From the NCBI RefSeq assembly GCF_018604545.1, contig NZ_CP075896.1, forward strand, positions 3,782,001 to 3,846,000: a stretch of DNA of 64,000 nucleotides, written 5' to 3'. The first letter of the stretch is position 1, and each line of letters starts with the position of its first letter. The notes below the pieces were generated by a model. That model saw only the letters and a program-made list of their open reading frames with translations. It did no database searches and was not told the origin of the DNA. The position numbers were made by a program, and so were the translations under genes. This document shows, piece by piece, positions 42,312-49,660 of the stretch. Origin of the DNA: Streptomyces koelreuteriae (GTDB lineage: Bacteria > Actinomycetota > Actinomycetes > Streptomycetales > Streptomycetaceae).

Positions 42312-43952
42312 TCAGAAGGGCAGGAACGGAAGCACGTAGGTGCGGTGCAGGGACTTCCACAGGGGCACGCTGCCGAGCTCGACCTCGGCGGTGCCGGTGG
42401 CCGGCGCGGGGGTACGGGCGAGGTCCAGCGGATAGGCGGTCGAGTCCATGAGCACGGTGTCTCCCACGTCGACGGGGAAGTACGCGGAGACCGGGACCTC
42501 GGTCTCGCCGGACGGGGCGGATCCCACCCGGGCGGTGGCGACGGGGTCGTTCAGCATCAGGCCGTTCGTCCGCAGCGTCACCTGCTGCCCGGGGCGTATC
42601 CGGTCGGTCGGGGAGCCCTCCGGCAGGACCAGGCGGGTGCCGCCGGCGTCGGTGACGTAGGCGGCGGCCGCCGTCTGACGGGCCGGCAGGAACATCGCGG
42701 CGCACGCGAGAGCGGCCAGCAGCGTGCAGACGGCTCCGGCCCGGAGCGGGCGGACGCCGGCGGCCTTCACCTCGGCGGCGAGCCGGAGGGCGCCGCGGAT
42801 CACGATCCACGCGAGGTACGAGAGTCCGGAGGCGGCCATCAGGAGCCCCACCCAGCCGACCCGCTGAAGGGTGCCGAGCCAGGTGTGGAGGGCGGCGCTC
42901 AGGAAGTACACGGGGAAGGCGAGGCAGGCGAAGCCGTACGCGATGGTCCAGCGGGTGGGCAGTTCGCGCTGGTAGGTGCCGCCGAACAGGAACCGGGCGA
43001 GCGTGCGGCGGGCGTCGGCCATGGCGCGGTCGCGCAGGTAGGGGATGTCCACATGGCTCATGAGGGCGATGTAGCCGTCGAGTTTGATGAACGGCGTCAG
43101 GTTGAGCAGGGCCGTTCCGTAGCTGGTGACCGCGAAGAAGAGCAGGCAGGTCTTGGCGGTGCCGTCCGTCATGGGCCAGGCCGCGAGGGCCGAGGCGGCC
43201 GCCAGGGACGTCTGGACCGCCGGCCCCGCGAGGGCCGTGTGGACCCGCTGCTTGCGGGCCGGAAGGCGCCAGGCGTCGGAGACGTCGCAGAAGAACGCCG
43301 GCATCAGGTAGAAGAGCATGACGCCGATGCGTGAGGGGCGGCCCCCGTAGCGGATGAGCACGGCGGCGTGGCCCAGCTCGTGGATGGACACCCCGAGCAG
43401 CAGAGCGAAGAGCACTCCGGCGAACGTGCCTGCGGACAGGGGGCTGTTCAGCGTCACCGCGACCGCTTCCCACTGGGCCGCGAGGGCGACGACACCGAGC
43501 AGGACGCAGAGCAGTGCGGCCGCCACGGCGCCCCGGGAGAAGAGGCGGGCGAACAGCGGGCCCAGGGCCTGCATGGTGCGTCCCGGCCGCAGCAGCGTGA
43601 GCTGGAGCGTCATGGGCGGGACGATCTGGAAGCGGGGGGCGACGGCGGGTGCCGGGGTCTCCCCGTCGTCGAGCAGCTTGAGCGAGTCGAGCCGCGAGAT
43701 CGCGCTGCCCACCCGCTCGGTGTTCCAGGCACCGCCCAGCCGGGCGGCGAGGGTCTCGTGGTCGCGCTCCCCGTCCAGCTCCTGGACGAGATCCGCGACC
43801 TTCTCGTTGATCCGTACATAGCGGGCGCCGTGCTGGAGGACCCAGTCGCCCTGGCCGTCGGCCGGCGAGTGGACCTCGGCGCTCGGGGCGAGGCGGGGGC
43901 GCCGGGCGTGGGCCGGGACGGTGGGCGGTGGTGGACTCGTGACAGCGCTCAT
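42312..43952 (-). CDS. Intramembrane M50 metalloprotease with PqqD-like N-terminal domain
   Basis: 546 residues from ATG 43952. Residues about 30-100 look like a PqqD/RRE-type winged helix (WVLQHGARYVRINEKVADLVQELDG...AISRLDSLKLL), followed by several membrane helices. Zinc-binding HELGH lies at 191-195 (SIHELGHAAVLI), and the third ligand is in NLTPFIKLDG (Asp292), as in site-2 proteases. A C-terminal extracytoplasmic barrel-like domain follows. Daptide clusters contain such a protease for leader removal; the RRE-like part would bind the leader. It follows the precursor genes directly (182 nt from A1). Confidence 0.88.
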   Translation of the reverse strand: MSAVTSPPPPTVPAHARRPRLAPSAEVHSPADGQGDWVLQHGARYVRINEKVADLVQELDGERDHETLAARLGGAWNTERVGSAISRLDSLKLLDDGETPAPAVAPRFQIVPPMTLQLTLLRPGRTMQALGPLFARLFSRGAVAAALLCVLLGVVALAAQWEAVAVTLNSPLSAGTFAGVLFALLLGVSIHELGHAAVLIRYGGRPSRIGVMLFYLMPAFFCDVSDAWRLPARKQRVHTALAGPAVQTSLAAASALAAWPMTDGTAKTCLLFFAVTSYGTALLNLTPFIKLDGYIALMSHVDIPYLRDRAMADARRTLARFLFGGTYQRELPTRWTIAYGFACLAFPVYFLSAALHTWLGTLQRVGWVGLLMAASGLSYLAWIVIRGALRLAAEVKAAGVRPLRAGAVCTLLAALACAAMFLPARQTAAAAYVTDAGGTRLVLPEGSPTDRIRPGQQVTLRTNGLMLNDPVATARVGSAPSGETEVPVSAYFPVDVGDTVLMDSTAYPLDLARTPAPATGTAEVELGSVPLWKSLHRTYVLPFLPF

Positions 43953-44133
43953 GGAGTTTCCTATCGGGACGGCTGCGGGGAGTGGGAGAGCGCGGTGCAC
44001 CCTTGCGGGGTCCGGCCGGACGGGCCGGCCGGACCACCGCAGATCCTCGGTGTCGCCCGAGGGGGCTCCAGCTTGCGAAGGGGAGCCGGCTACTCCGTCT
44101 CCCGTCGCGTCAGTGCGCTCGCCGGTGTCGCTC

Positions 44134-44286
44134 TCAGGTGAGGGTGATGGAGGTGGCGACGGAGGCGCTGATGGCCGTGCCGACGGAGACGCCGGTCCAG
44201 AAACCGGGGGCCTCGAGGGCCTCCAGCTCCTGCATCTCCAGCTCGACGGGCTCGATGTTCTCGACGGTGCCCAGGTTCTCGCTCAT
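44134..44286 (-). CDS. RiPP precursor peptide A1
   Basis: 50 residues. The leader MSENLGTVENIEPVELEMQE continues LEALEAPG and is acidic and Leu/Glu-rich. The core after LEAPG is FWTGVSVGTAISASVATS then ITLT. It contains no Cys; Ser and Thr make up nearly half of the core, and the C-terminal residue is Thr. The leader is shared with A2/A3 minus three residues (HAE), while the core differs. It is the precursor nearest the protease gene, read through from A2-A4. SD is weak (gagaggcacctgac-ATG). Confidence 0.88.
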   Translation of the reverse strand: MSENLGTVENIEPVELEMQELEALEAPGFWTGVSVGTAISASVATSITLT

Positions 44287-44348
44287 GTCAGGTGCCTCTC
44301 TGCGGAGTTCTACGGAGTGATGTGAGTGGTGCGACGATTGCCGGGCGA

Positions 44349-44507
44349 TCAGGTCAGGGTGACCGAGACGCCGACCGAGACGCCGGTGGAGAAGGCGACG
44401 CTCCAGGTGCCCCAGCCCGGGGCCTCCAGGGCCTCGAGCTCCTGCATCTCCAGCTCGACGGGCTCGGCGTGCTCGATGTTCTCGACGGTGCCCAGGTTCT
44501 CGCTCAT
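44349..44507 (-). CDS. RiPP precursor peptide A2 (identical to A3)
   Basis: 52 residues: leader MSENLGTVENIEHAEPVELE then MQELEALEAPG, core GWGTWSVAFSTGVSVGVSV ending TLT. No Cys; two Trp, one Phe, seven Ser/Thr in the core, C-terminal Thr. The alternating Val/Ser pattern with small residues suggests an amphipathic helix or strand once modified. The nucleotide sequence is identical to A3, with only flanking DNA differing, so the pair arose by a very recent 206-bp tandem duplication. Confidence 0.9.
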   Translation of the reverse strand: MSENLGTVENIEHAEPVELEMQELEALEAPGWGTWSVAFSTGVSVGVSVTLT

Positions 44508-44554
44508 GTCAGATGCCTCTCTGAGAAGTTCTTCTTGGGGGTTCTGGGCAGTGA

Positions 44555-44713
44555 TCAGGTCAGGGTGACCGAGACGCCGACCGAGACGCCGGTGGAGAAG
44601 GCGACGCTCCAGGTGCCCCAGCCCGGGGCCTCCAGGGCCTCGAGCTCCTGCATCTCCAGCTCGACGGGCTCGGCGTGCTCGATGTTCTCGACGGTGCCCA
44701 GGTTCTCGCTCAT
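44555..44713 (-). CDS. RiPP precursor peptide A3 (identical to A2)
   Basis: 52 residues with exactly the same coding sequence as A2. Only 47 bp separate the A3 stop from the A2 start. Having two copies of the same precursor raises its dose relative to A1 and A4. The conserved block LEMQELExLEAPG marks the leader-core boundary region in all four precursors; cleavage probably falls near Ala-Pro/Gly-Trp, but the exact site is not shown by sequence. Confidence 0.9.
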   Translation of the reverse strand: MSENLGTVENIEHAEPVELEMQELEALEAPGWGTWSVAFSTGVSVGVSVTLT

Positions 44714-44778
44714 GTCAGGTGCCTCTCTGAGAAGTTCTGCGGACGGGGTGGTGGATCGGGCCGGCGGGACCGGCTCGG

Positions 44779-44934
44779 TCAGGTGAGGCTCCAGGCGACG
44801 GAGACGATCGAGATGCCGACGCTGACGCCGGCGCTGGTGGCCCAGCCCGGGGCCTCCAGGGTCTCCAGCTCCTGCATCTCCAGCTCGGTGCCGAGCTCCT
44901 GCAGCTCCTGCTCGACCGAGTTGTTGTGCGCCAT
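44779..44934 (-). CDS. RiPP precursor peptide A4 (divergent leader)
   Basis: 51 residues from ATG 44934 with the best SD of the set (gaggagaacacc-ATG). The leader MAHNNSVEQELQELGTELEM differs at the N-terminus but rejoins the family at LEMQELETLEAPG. The core is GWATSAGVSVGISIVSVAW ending SLT: no Cys, C-terminal Thr. It is the first precursor after the Fe-ADH-like gene. The distinct leader with a conserved LEMQELE box points to that box as the recognition element for the modification enzymes. Confidence 0.9.
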   Translation of the reverse strand: MAHNNSVEQELQELGTELEMQELETLEAPGWATSAGVSVGISIVSVAWSLT

Positions 44935-45027
44935 GGTGTTCTCCTCGTGTTGTGGGTTCGGTGATGCCGATCGGTGCGGGTATTGCGGATGTTGCGGGTG
45001 GTGCTGGTGCTCCTCCGGGTCAGGCGC

Positions 45028-46227
45028 TCAGGCCGCCGGGAGGGGTTCGGGGGAACCGGCCGTGGAGGCGGTCGGCTCGGTGGCCTCGGCGAGGAGCGCG
45101 ACGATGTCGTCGGCGCTCAACCCGGCGAGGGTGGGAAGTCCGGCGCCCCAGGCGCGCACGCTGCGCAGAGCGATGGGGTGGCGCAGGTGCGGGGCGAGGT
45201 GCACGGTGCGGTCGATCCGCCAGCGCAGCATGAGCTGTTCGAGACCGTCGTCGGGCCGCGGCGCGAGCCAGGGGGCCCGCTGCCGCAGTCGCTCCCACAG
45301 CCTGTGGACGCGGTCGGCGCTGCCGAAGCGCGTGTCGCCCCGCAGGGCCTGCCGCCACACGACCGGCCACAGTGCGGACACCGCGCGCATCTTGGCCAGG
45401 CCCAGCGTGGTGGAGAGCTCGTTGGCGAGGGCCCAGCACTTCACCGCGTACGGGTTGCGGCCGATGTTGATAGCTCCGTGCTGGCTCTCGGCGCTGAGCC
45501 GGGCGGCCCGCAGCCTCCCGGGCGCCGGGGCCGGCAGTCCGGCGGCGAGGCACCGGGCCAGTTCGTCGCCGACCGTGAGCAGGCGGCCCGCCAAGTCCTC
45601 CACTGCGGCGTCCTGTTCGGGAAGGTCGAGGATGTCGCTGCTGTACGGGATGACGGTCCTGAAGATCGCTTCGAGTACGCCGTCCATGACGAGGTGCCCC
45701 GGGAGGGTCTCGGTGGCCTCGGGCACCCGGAGTGCGGCGCGGGGGCGCAGGCACTCCCCCATGGCGATGCGTTTGCCGTCCCGGTGGGGGAAGCAGGCCA
45801 CGGGTCCCGACTCGCTGCCGGTGCCCAGGGTGGTGGGGACGGCGAGGACCTCGGCGTGTTCCCCCCACGGCAGCGGGAGCGCCACCAGTCCGCTGCGCTG
45901 CCCGGAGGTCAGGTAGCGCAGGAGTTCGGGGCGGCGTCCGACAGCGGCGGTGAGCTTCGCGAAGTCGAGGGTGCTGCCCCCGCCGACACCGACGACCAGC
46001 TCACCGGGAGAGAGCCGGGAGGCGGCGGCCTCGACGGCCGGCATCCCCGCGTCCGCCGGGGTGACCGCCCGGGTGGGCGTGAACCCGGCGCGGGCGGTCT
46101 CGGCGAGGACCTTCCGGGTGACGGCGTGGTCGGCCACGGCCGGGTCGGCCAGGACGGTCACGCCGGTGGGGCGCAGTTCCCGCAGCAGGACGGGAATCCG
46201 GTCGTAGGTGTCGAGGGAGACGGGCAC
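45028..46227 (-). CDS. Iron-type alcohol dehydrogenase-fold protein, daptide-type C-terminal Thr oxidative decarboxylation candidate
   Basis: 399 residues. Nucleotide-binding VVGVGGGSTLDFAKL (about 94-108) and AVPTTLGTGSESG identify the Fe-ADH/DHQ-synthase-like fold. The usual metal ligands (an Asp/His-rich DALxHAxE and a later H-x10-H) are not apparent: the equivalent stretches read VMDGVLEAIFRTVIPYSSD and LSTTLGLAKMRAVSALWP. In daptides a protein of this family converts the precursor's C-terminal Thr to an aminoketone. Precursors ending in Thr and the adjoining aminotransferase and methyltransferase support that role. It lies just upstream of the precursor genes. Confidence 0.8.
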   Translation of the reverse strand: MPVSLDTYDRIPVLLRELRPTGVTVLADPAVADHAVTRKVLAETARAGFTPTRAVTPADAGMPAVEAAASRLSPGELVVGVGGGSTLDFAKLTAAVGRRPELLRYLTSGQRSGLVALPLPWGEHAEVLAVPTTLGTGSESGPVACFPHRDGKRIAMGECLRPRAALRVPEATETLPGHLVMDGVLEAIFRTVIPYSSDILDLPEQDAAVEDLAGRLLTVGDELARCLAAGLPAPAPGRLRAARLSAESQHGAINIGRNPYAVKCWALANELSTTLGLAKMRAVSALWPVVWRQALRGDTRFGSADRVHRLWERLRQRAPWLAPRPDDGLEQLMLRWRIDRTVHLAPHLRHPIALRSVRAWGAGLPTLAGLSADDIVALLAEATEPTASTAGSPEPLPAA

Positions 46228-46231
46228 GGTG

Positions 46232-47497
46232 TCAGCTCCTCGCGGCCAGGGAGGGCGCCGGCAGCAGGCTGTCGAGTCCTTCCTCGACGCAGGTCATGAG
46301 CTCGGCGACCTCGGCGGGGCTGTAGGTCAGGGAGGGCACGAGCTGGATGCCGGAGGGTCCGGGGTGGACGATGGCGCCCGCGTGCCGGATGCGGGTGACG
46401 AGGTCGGCGACGTCCGTGCCGGCCAGGGCGCGGCCGTCCGGGTGGGTCAGATGCAGGGTGCGGAAGCAGCCGACGCCGGTGAGGTGGGTGGCGAGGGGGT
46501 GCCGCTCGACCAGTTCCGCGAGGCCCTGCTGGAGCCAGGCGGCGACGTTGCGGCCCGCCGTGACCGCGTCGAGGCGCTCCATCTCGGAGATCGTGGCGCT
46601 GATGGCGGCGCAGGCGAGGGCGGTCGCGCCCTGGGTCTCGGCGTGGGCGAACATCGTGTCGTGCTCGACCAGGGGCCGGGTCACCCGGTGGGACATCACC
46701 AGGGCGGCGGCGGGGCAGGCGCCGTTGGTCAGGCCCTTGGAGGTGACGAGTACGTCGGGCAGGCCCGGCCAGCTCTCGGAGGCGAACCAGCTTCCGGTGC
46801 GGCCGAAGCCGGTGGCGACCTCGTCGGCGACCAGGAGGAAGCCGTGCTCGTCGCGCAGGCGGACCAGTTCGGCCACGAACGACGCGTCGAGCGGGAGGGT
46901 GCCGGTGCCGACGACGGGTTCCACGACGACCGCGGCGACCTGGCTGCCGAGGGCGGCCATCAGCCGGCCGAGTTCGGCGGTGTCGTTCGGGGTGACGTGG
47001 CGGATCAGCCGCTGGTCCACTCCGTAGACCCGCTGGCCCAGGTCCTCCCCGGTCAGGGCGAACCCGCCGAAGGTCAGTCCGTGGAAGCTGCCCCGCAGGG
47101 CGACCACCAGGTTGCGGCCGGGCTGCCCCTGTGCGGCGTGATGGATCCGCGCCAGTTTCATGACCGCGTCGTTGGCGACTCCGCCGCCGGTGGAGAACAG
47201 CACCCGGTCGTAGTGGCCGGGCCCGCAGACCCGCAGCAGGTCCTCGGCGGCGCGGCGGGCGTAGCTGTTCTCGAAGCGGAAGGCACCGAGGTAGGAGGCG
47301 TGCTGGGCGGCTTCGGCGATGGCCTCGGCGATGCGGGGGTTGCCGTAGCCGAGGTTCACGTTCCACAGCCCGCTGTCGGCGTCGAGTGCGGTGCTGCCGT
47401 CCGCGAAGGTGACGCGGTGTCCGGCGGCGCCGACGGCGCAGAGGCTGTCGTCGCCGTGGCTGGAGGGCGGTATGAGGTAGGGCCAGAGCGCGGTCAT
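46232..47497 (-). CDS. Class III PLP aminotransferase, daptide-type
   Basis: 421 residues. Class III signatures are GLWNVNLGYGNPRIAEAIAEA near the start, FSTGGGVANDAVMKLARIHHA, FHGLTFGGFALTG, the PLP Asp in VADEVATGFGRTGSWFA, and the Schiff-base Lys in VTSKGLTNGACPAAALV. In the daptide pathway this enzyme aminates the C-terminal ketone made from Thr. It begins where the methyltransferase ends (4-nt overlap) and stops 4 bp before the Fe-ADH-like start. Alternative: a small-molecule omega-transaminase; the cluster argues against that. Confidence 0.86.
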   Translation of the reverse strand: MTALWPYLIPPSSHGDDSLCAVGAAGHRVTFADGSTALDADSGLWNVNLGYGNPRIAEAIAEAAQHASYLGAFRFENSYARRAAEDLLRVCGPGHYDRVLFSTGGGVANDAVMKLARIHHAAQGQPGRNLVVALRGSFHGLTFGGFALTGEDLGQRVYGVDQRLIRHVTPNDTAELGRLMAALGSQVAAVVVEPVVGTGTLPLDASFVAELVRLRDEHGFLLVADEVATGFGRTGSWFASESWPGLPDVLVTSKGLTNGACPAAALVMSHRVTRPLVEHDTMFAHAETQGATALACAAISATISEMERLDAVTAGRNVAAWLQQGLAELVERHPLATHLTGVGCFRTLHLTHPDGRALAGTDVADLVTRIRHAGAIVHPGPSGIQLVPSLTYSPAEVAELMTCVEEGLDSLLPAPSLAARS

Positions 47498-48519
47498 CGG
47501 GAGGCTTCCGTGGTCAGGAGTGTCACGCGGTGACGCTCGCCGGGCGGGGAGAGGAGCTGGCGGGAGGTGATGGTCAGGCCGGACGCGGCGAGCTCTTCCT
47601 CCAGGCGCGGCAGGTCGAGGACGGCCACGCGGTCCGTACAGACCGTGACAGGGCTGTCGCCTCGCGGCGGGTCGGCGGGCAGCAGGGTGACCGTGCGGCT
47701 GTCGGCGCCGGCGGGCCAGTGCTCGTACAGCTCGTAGACGGTGCCGCCGGCTCCGGTGACCCGCACGGCCGTCTCGTCGGGGGCGTCGCAGTCGCCCCGC
47801 TCCAGGACGGTCAGCAGGAACCGGCCGCCTTCGGCCAGGTGTGCGAGGACGCCGCGGTACAGGCCCGCGCGGCCGTCCTCGTCCAGGAGCGAGAGCGAGG
47901 TGGTGCCCAGCAGGATGCGCGGGAACCGCTGTCCGAGCGCGAAGCGGGACATGTCGCCCCGCACCACGGTGCAGCGCTCTCGCATCGACGCCGGAGCCCG
48001 GTCCAGTGCGGTCCGCAGCAGCGCCAGCATGTCGGTGGACAGATCGAGGGCGGTGACCTCCCGGCCGATGGCGAGCAGCGGCAGCGTGAACCGCCCCGAG
48101 CCGGCCGCGAGATCGAGCACGGGTCCGGGCGTCGTCCGCACGGCGGTCAGCAGGGCCCGGGTCTCCGGGTCGTCGTAGGTGGCGAGGTCGTGGTAGAGCG
48201 GGGCTCCGAGGGCGTCGTACAGCCCGCAGACCCGGGCCCGGTCACCGAGCGCGGCGATCCGGCGGGCGGCAAGGGTGGATGCGTGGGCCGTCGCGGCCTC
48301 GTACCGCGTCGCGGGCCTGTCGCCCGTCGCGGTCTCATGGCCCGACGTGGACCCATTGCCCTTCCCTGCCTCGCGGCCCGACGTGGACCCATCGGCCGCC
48401 GAGGTCTCGCGGACCGTCACAGACCCGTCGGTCGCCGCGGTCTCGCGGGCCCGCGTCGTCTCATGGACCGTCGTCGTCTCGCCGACCGTCGTCGCGACGG
48501 GCATCGCGGGGGCGCTCAT
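47494..48519 (-). CDS. SAM-dependent methyltransferase, daptide-type N,N-dimethylation candidate
   Basis: 341 residues from ATG 48519, whose ATGA overlaps the RRE-like gene stop. The class I methyltransferase domain (about 95-335) has motif I VLDLAAGSGRFTLPL, acidic VTALDLSTDML and VVRGDMSRFAL. It would dimethylate the C-terminal amine to give a positive charge. The first 80 residues are an unusual low-complexity stretch of Glu-Thr and Gly-Ser repeats (VHETTRARETAATDG, GSTSGREAGKGNGSTSG) written in near-repeat DNA at about 48280-48480. It is probably disordered and may vary in length between strains. Confidence 0.84.
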   Translation of the reverse strand: MSAPAMPVATTVGETTTVHETTRARETAATDGSVTVRETSAADGSTSGREAGKGNGSTSGHETATGDRPATRYEAATAHASTLAARRIAALGDRARVCGLYDALGAPLYHDLATYDDPETRALLTAVRTTPGPVLDLAAGSGRFTLPLLAIGREVTALDLSTDMLALLRTALDRAPASMRERCTVVRGDMSRFALGQRFPRILLGTTSLSLLDEDGRAGLYRGVLAHLAEGGRFLLTVLERGDCDAPDETAVRVTGAGGTVYELYEHWPAGADSRTVTLLPADPPRGDSPVTVCTDRVAVLDLPRLEEELAASGLTITSRQLLSPPGERHRVTLLTTEASR

Positions 48520-49562
48520 CGCGCGGCCGCCGGAACGCGCACCGGTGCGGGCAGCGACAGGTCGTGGCGGGAGAACAGGTCGGCCAGCTGGTCCAGCTCG
48601 GCGGCGGGGACGAGGTCGCCCGGCTCTCCGGAGGTCGCGAGGAGGCACTCCAGGGCCTGGGCGGCCCGGCGGTCGACGGCGAACAGGCGGCTGCCGGCCA
48701 CGATGTGCGCCTCCCCGTCCCCGCCCCCGTACAGCACGATCGGCAGGGTCGGGTCCGCCAGGTCGGCGTCGGCGCCGGTCTCGGCGAGGCCGGGCGTCAG
48801 CCGGGAGCCGAACCCGGAGACCCGCAGTCCGGTGGCTCCGCGTGCCATGAGGCCGCGCAGCGCGCCGACGGCTTCGAGGTAGCGGGCCAGGAAGGGGCGT
48901 GCGCGCAGGGCCTCCGCCCGTGTCCCGGCCGGCAGTGCCGCGTCCAGCGCGGCGGCGCCGGATCCGGTCCGGGCGAAGCGTTCGGTGAGGGTGCCGAGGG
49001 TGTCGTCGAGCGTGCCGAGCACCGCTCCGGTGGGGCTGGTGGACAGCTGCCCGTTCCGGTCGGCGTAGAGACGCAGGGCCGGTCCGTCCGCCGGGTCGGG
49101 AGCACCGCTCAGGGCGGCCGGGTCGGCCAGCAGCACCGAGGAGGTGATGAGGAACTCGGGGAAGACGCCCTCGGCGAGCGCCCGGTCGGCGTCGGCGAGG
49201 AAGGCCTCGAAGTCGTTGCCGTCGAAGACGCGTATGACGGTCGGGCCGAAGACGGTCATGAAGGGACTGGCGGCGTAGGCGTGGGTCTGCAGGAAGAAGT
49301 CCTGGCCGTTGGAGAACTCGTCGCCGGGTTCCGTGAGGCTGCCCTGGTAGCCGACGGCGGGGGCGAGAACGCCGGTGCCGTCGTCGGGTGCCAGCAGCAG
49401 GGTGCGGGGGCCGACGAGCCCGGCGGCCGTGACGGCGGGGATGTGCGCCGCGTCGGCCAGGACGAGCGTGCCGACGCCGGGGCCGGCGGGCCCGGCGAGC
49501 GGGGCGGCGGTGGCCCAGGAGATGAGGTGCTGCTTCAGGCGTGCACGAGCTGTCATGTCCAT
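48516..49562 (-). CDS. Daptide-type RiPP recognition (RRE-like) protein
   Basis: 348 residues with no catalytic motif that I recognise. The N-terminal half (about 1-230) is alpha/beta (TLVLADAAHIPAVTAAGLVGPRTLLLAPDDGTGVL; FFLQTHAYAASPFMTVFG). The C-terminal part (about 265-345) reads like a PqqD winged helix: LPIVLYGGGDGEAHIVAGSRLFAVDRRAAQALECLL. Position in the set (RRE-like, methyltransferase, aminotransferase, Fe-ADH-like, precursors) matches the daptide RiPP recognition protein required with the decarboxylase. The assignment rests on context plus the C-terminal pattern. Confidence 0.65.
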   Translation of the reverse strand: MDMTARARLKQHLISWATAAPLAGPAGPGVGTLVLADAAHIPAVTAAGLVGPRTLLLAPDDGTGVLAPAVGYQGSLTEPGDEFSNGQDFFLQTHAYAASPFMTVFGPTVIRVFDGNDFEAFLADADRALAEGVFPEFLITSSVLLADPAALSGAPDPADGPALRLYADRNGQLSTSPTGAVLGTLDDTLGTLTERFARTGSGAAALDAALPAGTRAEALRARPFLARYLEAVGALRGLMARGATGLRVSGFGSRLTPGLAETGADADLADPTLPIVLYGGGDGEAHIVAGSRLFAVDRRAAQALECLLATSGEPGDLVPAAELDQLADLFSRHDLSLPAPVRVPAAAR

Positions 49563-49660
49563 GCCAGATGGGTCCTTTACTGGTCTGCTTCCCCCTCTGC
49601 GTCCGGGCAGCAGGGAATCGGGTTCGAGCGGTCAGCCACGAGCGGGCGGCGAGCGATCGG

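Larger units (their letters stand above)
44347..44738 (+). repeat. 206-bp tandem duplication covering precursors A2 and A3
   Basis: 44347-44532 and 44553-44738 are identical over 186 bp except one base (agatgcc against aggtgcc), including the coding regions and the DNA just upstream. The A1 upstream region shares the gcctctctg element, so all three SEN-type precursors descend from one unit. Confidence 0.93.

Noticed and set aside
44134..44934. Lanthionine- or labionin-containing lanthipeptide as product
   Set aside because: None of the four precursors contains Cys, so thioether rings cannot form within them despite LanKC.
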